Positions 1 to 7,980 of a stretch of 43,053 bases of DNA are shown here, one piece after another. The stretch lies in IMG/VR virus record IMGVR_UViG_3300023174_000296, positions 1 to 43,053 of that record, one strand, 5' to 3'. A model generated the notes under the pieces. The model saw nothing but the letters and a program-made list of their open reading frames with translations, searched no databases and was not told where the DNA came from. A program made the translations under genes and the position numbers. This DNA is from a virus. The stretch's first letter is position 1; every line of letters begins with the position of its first letter.

Positions 1-179
1 ACAATGGAGCTTCCAGAGCTGATGGCCTGAGTGGTCACGGCCATGCTGTTTGCCCAGAGCTGGCTGTCCCAGATCATCTGGTAGCGGTTCTTGCAAAATG
101 TTTTAACAGCAGCTACGGCACCAGCGGAGGTATCGTGGGTCTTGATACAGACTTGGTTGGCGATCTGGTCGAGGGTCAT
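1..179 (-). CDS. Neck / head-tail connector-type protein, N-terminal part (runs off the window)
   Basis: Starts at ATG 179, one base after the stop of the upstream 88-residue gene, and stays open to the window edge (59 codons, begins MTLDQIANQV). The segment CKNRYQMIWDSQLWANSM resembles the N-terminus of small podovirus neck/connector proteins, in which a helix with R-x-x-M-I-[WY]-D-x-x-L-W is typical (family memory, not a search). If the molecule is circular, the gene continues from 43053 downward, where a minus-strand ORF has the expected C-terminal half, but the join is one base out of frame. As a connector it would sit between portal and tail nozzle. Function is inferred from the motif and from lying next to the nozzle-like gene across the join. 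Confidence 0.6.
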   Translation of the reverse strand, partial: MTLDQIANQVCIKTHDTSAGAVAAVKTFCKNRYQMIWDSQLWANSMAVTTQAISSGSSI

Positions 180-446
180 TTATCCCTCGCTGGGTTCGGC
201 AGGAGGAGCTTCGTCAACCGCTGGTTCAGCTACCACAGGTGCTTCGACAACTGGCGTTGCTTCGACTGCTGGTGCTGGTTCTTCAACCACTGGCTCGACA
301 GCAGGAAGCGGAGTGTTGCCTTCGGACAGCCATTGTAGATAGGCTTGGTAGTCGGTGTTGGCGGGGTCGAATGGAATATACTTTTGATCTTCTTGCATTA
401 AGACGCAGAAAACATTACCAAACATATTTTTAACTTCTTTATACAT
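180..446 (-). CDS. Small virion-associated protein with Pro/Ala/Val-rich acidic tail
   Basis: An 88-residue protein. The ATG at 446 is preferred over one at 536, because the latter would overlap the upstream fibre gene by 89 bases, while ATG 446 lies two bases after that gene's TAA with GAG upstream. Residues 1-48 form a compact part containing DYQAYLQWLSEGNTP, a signature I associate with small proteins encoded next to tail fibres. Residues 49-88 are a low-complexity run of P, A, V and E. Placed between the last fibre gene and the neck gene, it may be a fibre-assembly or tail accessory protein; no catalytic motif is visible. Confidence 0.65.
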   Translation of the reverse strand: MYKEVKNMFGNVFCVLMQEDQKYIPFDPANTDYQAYLQWLSEGNTPLPAVEPVVEEPAPAVEATPVVEAPVVAEPAVDEAPPAEPSEG

Positions 447-447
447 A

Positions 448-1503
448 TTATAACTCCGATGATGCATTCCACGTATCGAGGAAATAACCATTATTTGTAG
501 TTCCGTTGCAGGTTCTGCCAAATTGAAGACCGACATTTGTTATTCCTCCAGCACCTGATGCCGTTGAGGGAAAACCATTAGCCCCTGCGTTAAATACATT
601 GGTTACTGTCGGTGTAGCTCTTTTTGTTACGATAAATGGTATTCCATAGTAATATGTATTGGTATTTACAGCATAACCACTCCAGATACTGTTACTTGCA
701 CCCCCGCCAGCTTCGTAATACCTCTGACACAACGCCAACTCCGTCCCAATCGGCCTGCGCTCAAACTCGGTTGCGGTTGAGCCTGCTTCAAGTTGGACTC
801 CTGTGATTACAAACCCAGCTCCAGCTGTTCCCATAATAGAGGTTGCTCCAGTTGCTCCAAGAAATCCAGTTGTCCAGCTTCCAGCTGGCGCACTGTAAGT
901 GGAACCAACCCCAAGACCAAAATATAATCTAATACCAATGCCATTATCTGTAAGCCACGTTCCACTTGTATCCCCTGCTAGAGTAATTGTTTTCTTTTCC
1001 CATGTATTTACTGACGATATTTGATATGTGAAGGGATATGATCGTGATGTTGCCGAGTTTGCAAACACACCCCCAAAAGTTCCAGCAATAGTAGAGTAAG
1101 TCCAAAAAGAAAGAGTTACTGCCTTGGCTCCAGATGTTCCCCACCCAAGATCAGCGCAATTAAACCCCTCAACGAAGTGACCTATTAAAAAATAATCCGA
1201 TGCTGTGACCGTGTACGCAGAAGAAACTGTTGCGACCAAACAAAATGTATTGTTATCTGCCTGCTGTGGGTTTGTTACGGCTTGCCTCTGTGCCGTTACT
1301 TTTGAGGCCTGAGAAAGCTGGAAGTTCCATCTATCAACCGAGTATGTATTTGCTATTGGAGTATGGACTGCCCCCGCATTCCTCTGGTCAATCCGCATAT
1401 CACCATTGATGATGCGATTGCGGAAGCCAACCGCAGGACGAGTGTTCTGCGTTGAGCCGTCGTTGAAGGTGATTCCGTTAGTTCCGTGGATTGAGGTTGC
1501 CAT
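448..1503 (-). CDS. Tail fibre / carbohydrate-binding-like virion protein
   Basis: A 351-residue protein rich in G, S, T, N and aromatic residues, predicted to be nearly all beta. The N-terminal block contains GFRNRIINGDMRIDQRNAG (residues 26-44), a signature I know from phage tail proteins with a jelly-roll, sugar-binding-like domain. The middle (about 70-245) reads like such a beta-sandwich and ends with ITGVQLEAGSTATEFERRP, also typical of this family. The C-terminal 100 residues look like a separate receptor-binding tip. It is the last of four adjacent fibre-type genes, separated by only 2 bases from the one upstream. Probably contacts the host surface. Start ATG 1503; no better start visible. 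Confidence 0.75.
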   Translation of the reverse strand: MATSIHGTNGITFNDGSTQNTRPAVGFRNRIINGDMRIDQRNAGAVHTPIANTYSVDRWNFQLSQASKVTAQRQAVTNPQQADNNTFCLVATVSSAYTVTASDYFLIGHFVEGFNCADLGWGTSGAKAVTLSFWTYSTIAGTFGGVFANSATSRSYPFTYQISSVNTWEKKTITLAGDTSGTWLTDNGIGIRLYFGLGVGSTYSAPAGSWTTGFLGATGATSIMGTAGAGFVITGVQLEAGSTATEFERRPIGTELALCQRYYEAGGGASNSIWSGYAVNTNTYYYGIPFIVTKRATPTVTNVFNAGANGFPSTASGAGGITNVGLQFGRTCNGTTNNGYFLDTWNASSEL

Positions 1504-1505
1504 AG

Positions 1506-2216
1506 TTATCCTTCGTACAAAATGTTTACTGAACCTGCGTCAAGAGTTGCTGCAGCAACAGTTGTTAGGCGTACCCGATCAAGAACAGATGATAGTGTTT
1601 TTGTTCCTGCGAACATATGCACATCATATGAATTAAATGCTCCAACTGAAACTAACCCACTCCCAATCCATATATTTCCAGATATGTTTGTAAGTATTAA
1701 ATGCCCAGATACGCTATCTGCGGTAGAAGTACTATAATTTTGCAATACAAATCCGCTTGTTGAAGTAGTGCTCCCAACACCCCCATTATACGTTCCTCGA
1801 ATAACTGATGTATTAACAGCATAACCAGTTGTTTCGACTCCTCCTGAGCCTCCAATTTGGATTTGCAATGCGCTTGCTGTTGCCGTAGAGACTCCATTAA
1901 GCATCACAGTAATCCGCTTCACCCAACTCGGGATACTAGTAAAGTCGATGGCTGTTCCGCTGGTTGATGCAACAGCAGTTCCAGAAGTAATTGATCCTCC
2001 ATTCACAGTAGAAGAGTTAATGGTTACGCCAGAAAATGTTGATCCAGTAATTACTCCGCTTGCATTGATTGAAAGTACATCAGACGTAGTCGCACCGCTA
2101 TTACCCCTTGCCAACTTAATCGTGCCATCGGGTGAGGATGGGACGGAGAGGGTGAAATTATTAGTTCCAGTCGTGGACTGGCCGATTTGAACTGAGTTGG
2201 CTTTTAGGAGGCTCAT
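1506..2216 (-). CDS. Tail fibre-type protein, paralogue of the next gene upstream
   Basis: A 236-residue S/T/G-rich beta protein. Residues 1-90 carry irregular repeats of the sort seen in fibre shafts (INASGVITGSTFSGVTINS). From about residue 90 it has SIPSWVKRITVMLNGVS, then QIGGSGGVETTGY and a final LDRVRLTTVA...SVNILYEG. This second half is clearly related to the 198-residue neighbour (2219-2815), which has SGIPSWAKRVTVILYEV, QVGDSGGLRTTNY and SVNVMYEG. The two genes also share almost the same 3' end at DNA level. It has a different N-terminal part from its paralogue, so the shared C-terminal domain is probably an exchangeable fibre module. Confidence 0.7.
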   Translation of the reverse strand: MSLLKANSVQIGQSTTGTNNFTLSVPSSPDGTIKLARGNSGATTSDVLSINASGVITGSTFSGVTINSSTVNGGSITSGTAVASTSGTAIDFTSIPSWVKRITVMLNGVSTATASALQIQIGGSGGVETTGYAVNTSVIRGTYNGGVGSTTSTSGFVLQNYSTSTADSVSGHLILTNISGNIWIGSGLVSVGAFNSYDVHMFAGTKTLSSVLDRVRLTTVAAATLDAGSVNILYEG

Positions 2217-2218
2217 AA

Positions 2219-2815
2219 TTATCCTTCGTACATTACGTTTACAGATCCTGCATTTAAACCAGTAGCTGCAATTTGTACTCGGTCTAGTGCGCCACTTAAT
2301 CCCGAATTATTTAAAGACCCACCACCAGATACTATGTTGGTTGTGGCTTGCCTACCAGCATGGTCTGCAACCCAAACATTAAGGCCAACGTGTGTAAGTC
2401 GTATTGTGCCAGAGTTTCTATGTGTGGAAGAGTTCCCAAAATTTGCCCAAATAAAACCGTCCGTTGCGCTTACGCCAGCCGTATTTCCAGCAGAATCAAT
2501 AGTTACGCTGGTACTAACATAATTAGTAGTTCGCAGTCCCCCAGAATCACCAACCTGAACATTTATATGTGCTGGTGCGCCACTTGTCCCAACCTCATAC
2601 AAAATCACGGTAACTCGTTTAGCCCAACTCGGTATGCCACTAAAAAGAACCGATCCACCTGTTGCGACTTGCCCTGACATAAGCGTCATCGGTTGCGCCA
2701 ACTTTGCAGTCGTTACCGCACTACCAGCAATATCAGCAGTCGTAATGCAATCGTCAGGCAATCCCCCTGCGGAGATGCCTGTGATTGTTCCTGTGCCGTT
2801 AATTGAGATAGGCAT
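2219..2815 (-). CDS. Tail fibre-type protein with shared C-terminal module
   Basis: A 198-residue protein. The start MPISINGTGTITGISAGG is a fibre-type N-terminus (a beta repeat with ADIAGSAVTTAKLAQP, typical of collar/fibre shafts). From about residue 58 onward it matches the C-terminal module of the 236-residue gene downstream: W-[AV]-K-R-[VI]-T-V near the start, S-G-G-x-x-T-T-x-Y in the middle and S-V-N-[IV]-[LM]-Y-E-G at the end. It begins one base after the stop of the 279-residue gene. Likely a virion tail component that binds host surface; the exact position in the tail cannot be told from sequence. Confidence 0.7.
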   Translation of the reverse strand: MPISINGTGTITGISAGGLPDDCITTADIAGSAVTTAKLAQPMTLMSGQVATGGSVLFSGIPSWAKRVTVILYEVGTSGAPAHINVQVGDSGGLRTTNYVSTSVTIDSAGNTAGVSATDGFIWANFGNSSTHRNSGTIRLTHVGLNVWVADHAGRQATTNIVSGGGSLNNSGLSGALDRVQIAATGLNAGSVNVMYEG

Positions 2816-2816
2816 A

Positions 2817-3656
2817 TTAAACTATTGTCCAAGTTGAGCCACTGGGGACAGTGACAGTCACTCCATTGGCTAGTGTTATCCCGCCAGCAGTCATTGCGTT
2901 CTTACTTGCTGTGATTGTGTAGCTCGAGTTAAGTGTAATATCATTTTCGTAAAACATCCCAGCAGCAGCACCAGCGGATGCTGTGGTAGCGTTTGTAATC
3001 TGACCCTTAGCATTTACGGTAAGCACTGGAACATTCCCACCAGAACCATAGGTTCCAGCTGGGCTTGGCGACAGGTCTGATGGCTGTGCGTTAAACGCAA
3101 GTGCGCTTGTGATTCTTCCTTTTGCATCAACCGTGATTTGCGGAATAGATGTAGATCCACCATATGTGCCAGCTGTGGCACCACTGTTCTCCAGCTTTAC
3201 GCCAGTTACAGATCCATCAGCAATTTGAGCGGTACCAACAGCATCGGAAGCTGTAGTTGTCCAAGAACCAGACGTTACTTTAAGCAAAGATCCGTTATTA
3301 GCACTCGTTACAGATGGAAGGTTACCAGCAACTACAGCAATCGAATCTACATATGCCTTCGTTGTGGCATCGCTTGCAGACACTGGAGTCGCAACACCAG
3401 TAACCCGTGTAGTTCCAGCATCATATATAGAAGATGCGTTCTTCTTTAGAAAGTTTGAGGCAGCAACCTTACGGATTGCTGTTGCGCTATCATCGGCGAT
3501 TGGAAGTGTGTCGGTATCTGCAACTGGATCTGTAAGAGCTGTGAGGCTTGTGATGGCCGTCACGTTCATGCTCGCATCTTCAACAAGCTGATGGAGCTTC
3601 GTGTTTGTCAGCTCCTCAGTTGAGGTAAATGTCTTCCCTTTGGTAAAATTCGGCAT
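2817..3656 (-). CDS. Tail fibre shaft-type protein
   Basis: A 279-residue protein with repeated fibre motifs: DATTKAYVDSIAVVAGNLPS near residue 98, VGTAQIADGSVTGVKLE near 142, and two copies of a TYG-G-x3-[IV]-P-x-[IL]-T-V-[DN]-A-K-G-[RQ]-I-T repeat (about residues 163-182 and 202-221). Such repeats are common in trimeric shafts of phage fibres and head fibres. The C-terminal 50 residues form a further beta segment ending in VTVPSGSTWTIV. It is the first of four adjacent fibre genes; 46 bases separate it from the nuclease-like gene upstream. Role inferred as virion attachment fibre. Confidence 0.72.
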   Translation of the reverse strand: MPNFTKGKTFTSTEELTNTKLHQLVEDASMNVTAITSLTALTDPVADTDTLPIADDSATAIRKVAASNFLKKNASSIYDAGTTRVTGVATPVSASDATTKAYVDSIAVVAGNLPSVTSANNGSLLKVTSGSWTTTASDAVGTAQIADGSVTGVKLENSGATAGTYGGSTSIPQITVDAKGRITSALAFNAQPSDLSPSPAGTYGSGGNVPVLTVNAKGQITNATTASAGAAAGMFYENDITLNSSYTITASKNAMTAGGITLANGVTVTVPSGSTWTIV

Positions 3657-3702
3657 CTCTTTGGTACTCTATTGGTAGCTTCTTAGCAGTCAAGTGCAGT
3701 TA

Positions 3703-4104
3703 TTATAAACCTAAAAGAGACCAGCTGGGGCTTTCGCAATCAGCCCTCCGTACCTGCATGGTCTTCTTTCGCCCCAGTTTAGCTATTGGCATAATCATCC
3801 AAGACCCAAACGGCTCAAGCCATATGGCCATATGATCAATATCATGTTTTTTATATATGGCCTTCTTGGATGTCTTATGGCTTACGCATACCCTGCACCT
3901 GCTTGTAGACCTAGATCCAACCCTGTTTAACACTGTCATCCAGCTACTTTTAACCTGAACCTTGTAGATTCTACCCCTTGAAACAACCAGCCAATCGTAT
4001 GGCTGGGAGTCTCCGATAGGCTTACAGGGCACCCCGCCCCTCTTGAGAACCTCCAAGCAGAACATCTGTTCGGCCAGCTCGCCGAACTTCTTGCCCTCTT
4101 TCAC
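3703..4104 (-). CDS. PD-(D/E)XK-like endonuclease family protein
   Basis: A 133-residue protein. It has the pattern of the small PD-(D/E)XK_5-type nucleases: E9 in an N-terminal helix (KKFGELAEQMFCLEVLKRGG), D37 in SQPYDWLVV, then Q50-V51-K52 in the strand KVQVKSSW, where Q takes the place of the usual E. The remaining half is beta-rich and basic. Metal-dependent DNA cleavage is what the family suggests; the Q at the acidic position leaves activity uncertain. It begins immediately next to the stop of the 88-residue gene (ATG at 4104). Lying among structural genes rather than replication genes, it might be a homing-type or packaging-related nuclease; this is inference. Confidence 0.6.
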   Translation of the reverse strand: MKEGKKFGELAEQMFCLEVLKRGGVPCKPIGDSQPYDWLVVSRGRIYKVQVKSSWMTVLNRVGSRSTSRCRVCVSHKTSKKAIYKKHDIDHMAIWLEPFGSWMIMPIAKLGRKKTMQVRRADCESPSWSLLGL

Positions 4105-4371
4105 CTAGCAGTTCCAAGCCCTCAGCGATTTATTGATTCGTGAATCTGGGTCTTTGGCTGTCGAGCTAGATGTCAGCTTTTTCTTCATGCCAAGCATTCT
4201 GGCGCAAAAAGCCTTCCTTCTTTCTCTATCGCTGTCGGTCTTTGGATTGGGTGCTGGTGCCTTTAGATTGCCTCCTGTAGCCCGATTGTAGCTACGCCTG
4301 CCAGCCTCGTTAAGTCCACCAGATGGATCTTTCCCCTCCTTGCGCTGCCAAGCTGGGCTTTTATACGACAT
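4105..4371 (-). CDS. Conserved small basic phage protein (SPAW...FCARM family)
   Basis: An 88-residue basic protein. The N-terminus MSYKSPAWQRKEGKDPSGGL, the centre YNRATGGNLKAP and the block RRKAFCARMLGMKKKL match a family I recognise from cyanophage and other aquatic phage genomes (I recall it as DUF6321, uncertain). It ends in W-N-C. The function of the family is unknown to me; its basic, cysteine-containing nature would fit nucleic acid contact. Its ATG at 4371 overlaps the end of the upstream gene by 11 bases, so the two are probably translationally coupled. Confidence 0.7.
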   Translation of the reverse strand: MSYKSPAWQRKEGKDPSGGLNEAGRRSYNRATGGNLKAPAPNPKTDSDRERRKAFCARMLGMKKKLTSSSTAKDPDSRINKSLRAWNC

Positions 4372-4648
4372 TTACTGCCGTCCCCTTACGCATAACCGTC
4401 TTGGTGTCGTGGCTACCCCAAGCCTTTTCAAACACACGCCTTGGGGTCTTGATGAATCCACCCTTGGATTCGATGGCCTTGTACCCTGCCCTGATCTTGT
4501 TTGCGGTAATTGTGGGATCATAGGCAGTCCCGATAAAAGCAATGCTAGAGGGTACGGTAACCCTGTTGGGAAACTTGTCCCTGTCTTCCACTGGAAGAAC
4601 TCTGATGGTCTTAGACCCGTCAGCCTCACGATACTCGTATGCTGGCAT
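4361..4648 (-). CDS. Hypothetical protein, FmdB-like N-terminus without zinc ligands
   Basis: A 95-residue protein beginning MPAYEYREADGSKTIRVLPV. This opening resembles the FmdB/zinc-ribbon family (MP-x-Y-E-Y-x-C...), but all cysteines are missing, so it cannot bind zinc in that way. The rest (RVTVPSSIAFIGTAYDP and a basic C-terminal half) is not recognised. It is the first gene after the terminator that follows the capsid gene, so it may be expressed from read-through or a local promoter. Its end overlaps the start of the next gene. Another frame covers the same DNA, but this frame has the better start, coupling and protein-like composition. Confidence 0.55.
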   Translation of the reverse strand: MPAYEYREADGSKTIRVLPVEDRDKFPNRVTVPSSIAFIGTAYDPTITANKIRAGYKAIESKGGFIKTPRRVFEKAWGSHDTKTVMRKGTAVNVV

Positions 4649-4686
4649 GCCATCTGTTTAGCAGTTATGGCTAATCCTGTAAATAG

Positions 4687-4712
4687 AAAACCCCCCATTG
4701 CTGGGGGGTTCT
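4687..4712 (-). terminator. Factor-independent terminator after the capsid gene
   Basis: On the minus strand the capsid stop is followed by a hairpin with a perfect 8-bp stem (AACCCCCC / GGGGGGTT, loop AGCAAT) and then TTTTCTATTT. The stem lies at 4689-4696 and 4703-4710. GC-rich stem plus U-rich tail is the classical form of an intrinsic terminator. It would keep capsid/scaffold mRNA in excess over the fibre genes downstream. Confidence 0.85.
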
Positions 4713-4758
4713 CTAGACTTGCGGGGACGTACCCCAAGTCACGACTCTAGTTAAAGAG

Positions 4759-5811
4759 TTACGAGCTGATCGTGCGAGTTCTGCTCTTTAGAACACGAGC
4801 CTTCTTAGCGTTCAACACTTGGACAGCCCAATGCGCTTTCCATCCAGCATAGATATTCTGGTTGAGAATATCAGATTTATCGGGTTTATCCACGATAACA
4901 ACGGAAGGAGCGTAAGGGGACATGCCACCATAATTGACCGTACCAAAGGCACCATTCGTAAGAACATATGTCGAGACCGTGTGTCCAGATGAAGAATAAG
5001 TTCCTTCAGTGGATTCTTTCCAAGCATTCGTGTGCTGTTGCACATTCACACCATAGATTTGACCGAGCTGGCCTTTGACAATGTCAGAGACACCAGTTTT
5101 GGTATTGTATTGTGCGATGTTAACAACGGTAGAATCCTTGAGCAGATCACCAGCGACAGTCGGATCAACGATAGCGTTAAACTCTTCGTTTAAGCTGACA
5201 TTCTTATCCAAGCGGATGAGCGTAGCTGCATCCAAAAGGTCGGAAGGGGTCAGGTAAACAGGGGTAGAGCTTGCACCAGCGGTTGCGAGTGTAGCGAAAT
5301 CAGTCGCTGCACCAGCATAGATCTTGCTGACGGTATTGCCGTAGATGTCCTGAGTGCGGGCTGCTGCGATAGTATTTGCGATACCAGCAGCTGCGGTCAC
5401 ACCCTGAAGGGCATTACGAACAACGGTGTCCAAGTGGAGAGACGCATCAAGCGTCAAGGCACGGATACCTTCCTGCAGGGCTGAGAACAGCTGGCTGTAG
5501 TTAAGGATATCTGTGACCTTGAGTGCTTCACCGACTTGCGTCAGGGGGACGTTGATCTTGCGGAGTCCAACTTCACGATAAGATGAAATCGGGGTTCCTT
5601 CGGTCAAGTTGCTCACCTGAGTGCCGTCAGCTGTGGTATTCCACTGGAACATGGTGATGCTGTTGTTCCCAGTGTTGGTGGGCAGGTCATACTTCGTTCC
5701 GTAATTGTTCAGAACGAGCGTTTCAGCAACGCCGTCCAGAAGTTTTTTCGAGAACAAAGCCTGAAACTGATCCCCCAACGATGCGGGTACACCTGTAGTC
5801 ATCATAGCCAT
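4759..5811 (-). CDS. Major capsid protein, N4-gp56-like
   Basis: A 350-residue protein that follows the scaffold gene after 24 bases. Residues 30-110 carry the pattern of the N4-gp56 capsid family (HK97 fold): LVLNNYGTKYDLPTNTGNN, then NLTEGTPISSYREVGLRKI (68-86) and LTQVGEALKVTDILNY (90-105). Further on there is a long alternating helix/strand region ending in a basic tail, RVLKSRTRTISS. The length fits the family. It forms the icosahedral shell; the order scaffold-capsid-terminator is as expected for a highly expressed head gene. Start ATG 5811 (an in-frame M also occurs at residue 3). Confidence 0.88.
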   Translation of the reverse strand: MAMMTTGVPASLGDQFQALFSKKLLDGVAETLVLNNYGTKYDLPTNTGNNSITMFQWNTTADGTQVSNLTEGTPISSYREVGLRKINVPLTQVGEALKVTDILNYSQLFSALQEGIRALTLDASLHLDTVVRNALQGVTAAAGIANTIAAARTQDIYGNTVSKIYAGAATDFATLATAGASSTPVYLTPSDLLDAATLIRLDKNVSLNEEFNAIVDPTVAGDLLKDSTVVNIAQYNTKTGVSDIVKGQLGQIYGVNVQQHTNAWKESTEGTYSSSGHTVSTYVLTNGAFGTVNYGGMSPYAPSVVIVDKPDKSDILNQNIYAGWKAHWAVQVLNAKKARVLKSRTRTISS

Positions 5812-5835
5812 ATTGTTTTACCTCAATAGAACTGA

Positions 5836-6804
5836 TTAGAAGCCGTCAGCTTGCATCGCCAAGTTCCTGACATAAGACTCAGCTTCCGCTGTGGTCATAT
5901 CAGTAATCTTCTTGTCGCCCATAGGCGCAGAAGGATTGGAAGATCCAAGTGACATTCTTCCTTTCAGTTTTTGATTTTCGGCCTTTAACCGCTCGTTCTC
6001 TTTCACAACATCCGCAGCAGACTCCCCAGCGAGTTGCAGCTTTGCCAGCGCATTGGCAAGGACAAGACCGTCTGGATGACGGTTCAGGAAGTCCTTCACC
6101 ATAGGATCTTGATGTCCCATATAGGACATAGTCGTCTGATAGAGATCAGAGGACTTATCCGTTAGGTCTGGGTTCTCTTTTACAAGATTGTCCCAGTTCT
6201 GGCGTACACGACTCTCGAATTTAGCTTGTTGATCGGCTTGGAGACGAGACCTGCGAAGGTCATCCTCCTCGATAGTATTTGCTTTTTTGCGAGCTTCGGC
6301 AGCTAGATCATCACGACCTTCGTTCTCCCAATCCTTAGCGTACTGACGGAGTTCGTCTGGCGTGTAGGCTTCACGGGCATTACGAGGAGGAGCAGCTCTA
6401 AGTTGCTCAACCTCCTGTTCCAGTTTTGCCCGTTGCTCCGCAAACTCCTTCTGCTTTTGATTGAACTGCTCCCAGAGATTGCCGAGACGATCTCGGCTTT
6501 TCTGGCGTTCTTCACCAACATCAAGGCTTTTGATTTCCTTGGTGATTGGATCTTCGCTTGCAGAATCTGTTGCGGATGCTGTGCGACGAGTGGCTTTTTC
6601 AGCCGTTTCCTTCTGACCCGCAGACGGGAGTCCGTCTGTTTTACGGGGAGCTTGTGCTTCGACCTTGGGTTCGGAAAAGCCATCGACCTGTGCTGCTAGT
6701 TTCCCGAGTTCCTGTAACTCAGCATCAATACTCTTACCTGCCCCGCTCGTTTCACCCGATTGAGGTGTCGTTGCTGGTTCGGTTAATACTGCTTCATTGG
6801 ACAT
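5836..6804 (-). CDS. Head scaffolding protein
   Basis: A 322-residue, highly charged protein directly upstream of the capsid gene. It is acidic and disordered at the N-terminus (T, P, E and S rich), has a long coiled-coil stretch (about 100-200, with EFAEQRAKLEQEVEQLRA and LRRSRLQADQQAKFESRVRQ), a helical centre (LTDKSSDLYQTTMSYM), a second coiled coil (VVKENERLKAENQKLKGRM) and a helical end. No cysteine or obvious enzyme motif is visible. Composition, length and position match assembly scaffolds of podoviruses, which are lost during maturation. No protease motif is seen here. Confidence 0.82.
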   Translation of the reverse strand: MSNEAVLTEPATTPQSGETSGAGKSIDAELQELGKLAAQVDGFSEPKVEAQAPRKTDGLPSAGQKETAEKATRRTASATDSASEDPITKEIKSLDVGEERQKSRDRLGNLWEQFNQKQKEFAEQRAKLEQEVEQLRAAPPRNAREAYTPDELRQYAKDWENEGRDDLAAEARKKANTIEEDDLRRSRLQADQQAKFESRVRQNWDNLVKENPDLTDKSSDLYQTTMSYMGHQDPMVKDFLNRHPDGLVLANALAKLQLAGESAADVVKENERLKAENQKLKGRMSLGSSNPSAPMGDKKITDMTTAEAESYVRNLAMQADGF

Positions 6805-6829
6805 AACGGAGTCCTTTCTTTCCCGAAGT

Positions 6830-7174
6830 TTAGGGGACTAAATGACCGAGATCTGCCATGTCCCCTTCGCTGGCAGGCTCGGAATCTTTACTTAGATCAC
6901 TGGCACCTAGATAGTCTAGGTAACTGACCATCTCTCGACAGCCAATCGACTTACCAGCCTCAAACGGATTGCCACCAGCCATGCAGGCTCGGGCATCCCG
7001 AAGAGCGCAGTATCCAAGCAAAAGTATTTTCAGTCTTGCTCCAGACCGAGAGTTTAGAAATTGAACAAGTGCGGAACGGTCTTCATCGATCCACTTTGCT
7101 TGCGATGAATTAGAAAAAGAAAAGACACGCCAAGCTGCGGAAAAAGCCCTGATGAATTTGTATAGTGTCGCCAC
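6830..7174 (-). CDS. Hypothetical late protein
   Basis: A 114-residue protein with a probable GTG start at 7174; in-frame sequence upstream meets a stop within a few codons. The first half is aromatic and basic (LYKFIRAFSAAWRVFSFSNSS), the middle helical (LNSRSGARLKILLLGYCALRDARACMAGG), and the end acidic (LSKDSEPASEGDMADLGHLVP). I do not recognise it. It lies between endolysin and scaffold, where podoviruses often keep small decoration or assembly genes. No strong ribosome site precedes the GTG, so the start is uncertain. Confidence 0.55.
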   Translation of the reverse strand: MATLYKFIRAFSAAWRVFSFSNSSQAKWIDEDRSALVQFLNSRSGARLKILLLGYCALRDARACMAGGNPFEAGKSIGCREMVSYLDYLGASDLSKDSEPASEGDMADLGHLVP

Positions 7175-7225
7175 TTGTGGAAAGTGCTACAGCTCAACTG
7201 GCTACTGTCAACTGCTAAACAGTTA

Positions 7226-7750
7226 TTATTTTTGGCGGGGTATCAGCCCTGCTTTTATCTTAGTTTTATTTTGGGTCTTCTGCACCACTGGCTCCTGCTT
7301 TGGCTCGTTACGCTCGAGCCTTGCAAGATCTCTCCAGTCCTTGAAGTACCCGTCCTGCAGATGAGGACGCTCCCATGTAAGTGCCTGCAGGTTATAGAGT
7401 TTCCCGTTCTCAATCCCCATGCCGTACTTATGGATGTTTCCCCAGTCTGCTTCGTATCCGTCATCCTTAACCTTTAATGCGGGCACCCAGTCAATCGCCC
7501 TTCCGTAACAATGAAAGCTCTGGGGCACAGGCAATCCCATCGCATTTGTGACGATGCGCCCAGCCTTTGTCCTACCCTGCTCATACAGATCCTGCTGCTC
7601 CTGTGGTGTCCTGTGACCGCAGTAAACATACGGAATCACACCGCCCGCAATAACCGCATCCCTCCATGCAGCCACCCGAGCTGCGAAGGTAGGCTCTAAT
7701 CCCTTGAGGATATCCTGATATATGGACTCTATCTTCGCACGGGTGATCAT
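7226..7750 (-). CDS. Endolysin: M15-family (VanY-like) peptidoglycan peptidase
   Basis: A 174-residue protein with the zinc-peptidase signature of the M15 family: a CGHRTPQEQQDLYEQGR substrate-arm motif (44-60), S78-F-H80-x-x-G-R-A-I-D87 and W126-E127-R-P-H130. H80, D87 and H130 would bind zinc and E127 would act as base. The family cuts peptide cross-links (D-Ala-D-Ala or L-Ala-D-Glu bonds). There is no signal peptide, so it would need the holin for access. Residues 142-174 form a basic tail (KQEPVVQKTQNKTKIKAG) that may bind cell wall. Its ATG overlaps the stop of the lipoprotein gene (ATGA). Confidence 0.88.
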   Translation of the reverse strand: MITRAKIESIYQDILKGLEPTFAARVAAWRDAVIAGGVIPYVYCGHRTPQEQQDLYEQGRTKAGRIVTNAMGLPVPQSFHCYGRAIDWVPALKVKDDGYEADWGNIHKYGMGIENGKLYNLQALTWERPHLQDGYFKDWRDLARLERNEPKQEPVVQKTQNKTKIKAGLIPRQK

Positions 7751-7980
7751 TTGTTTCGCTCGAGTTCGAGCTGGTATTGAAGCTCATTGATTGTTGAGAT
7801 TGCATCTCTTGCCCATCCTTTCACATCCTCTCCACTATTCATCACAGCCTTAAACCGATAGTCGGTTGTAAGGAAAGTTACTGTGTCTGGAGGGAGATAT
7901 CTCGCACCTGTACTAGCGCACCCACCAAGGGACACCGCTAGTGCCAGTGAAAGCACGATTGATTCTATCCTGATTCTCAT
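7747..7980 (-). CDS. Small lipoprotein, candidate outer-membrane spanin
   Basis: A 77-residue protein with a signal peptide (MRIRIESIVLSLALAVSLGG) and lipobox L-G-G-C, so cleavage before Cys21 and lipidation are predicted. The mature part has 57 residues ending in a helix (AISTINELQYQLELERNK). A small lipoprotein next to holin and endolysin is the classical position of an o-spanin (Rz1-like). Typical Rz1 proteins are Pro-rich, which this is not, so the call is positional. It overlaps the endolysin by 4 bases and the 53-residue gene upstream by 68 bases in another frame. Confidence 0.72.
   Translation of the reverse strand: MRIRIESIVLSLALAVSLGGCASTGARYLPPDTVTFLTTDYRFKAVMNSGEDVKGWARDAISTINELQYQLELERNK

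Noticed and set aside
4372-4737. A 121-residue minus-strand frame before the 88-residue gene
   Set aside because: It runs through the terminator hairpin and is in another frame from the better supported 95-residue gene.
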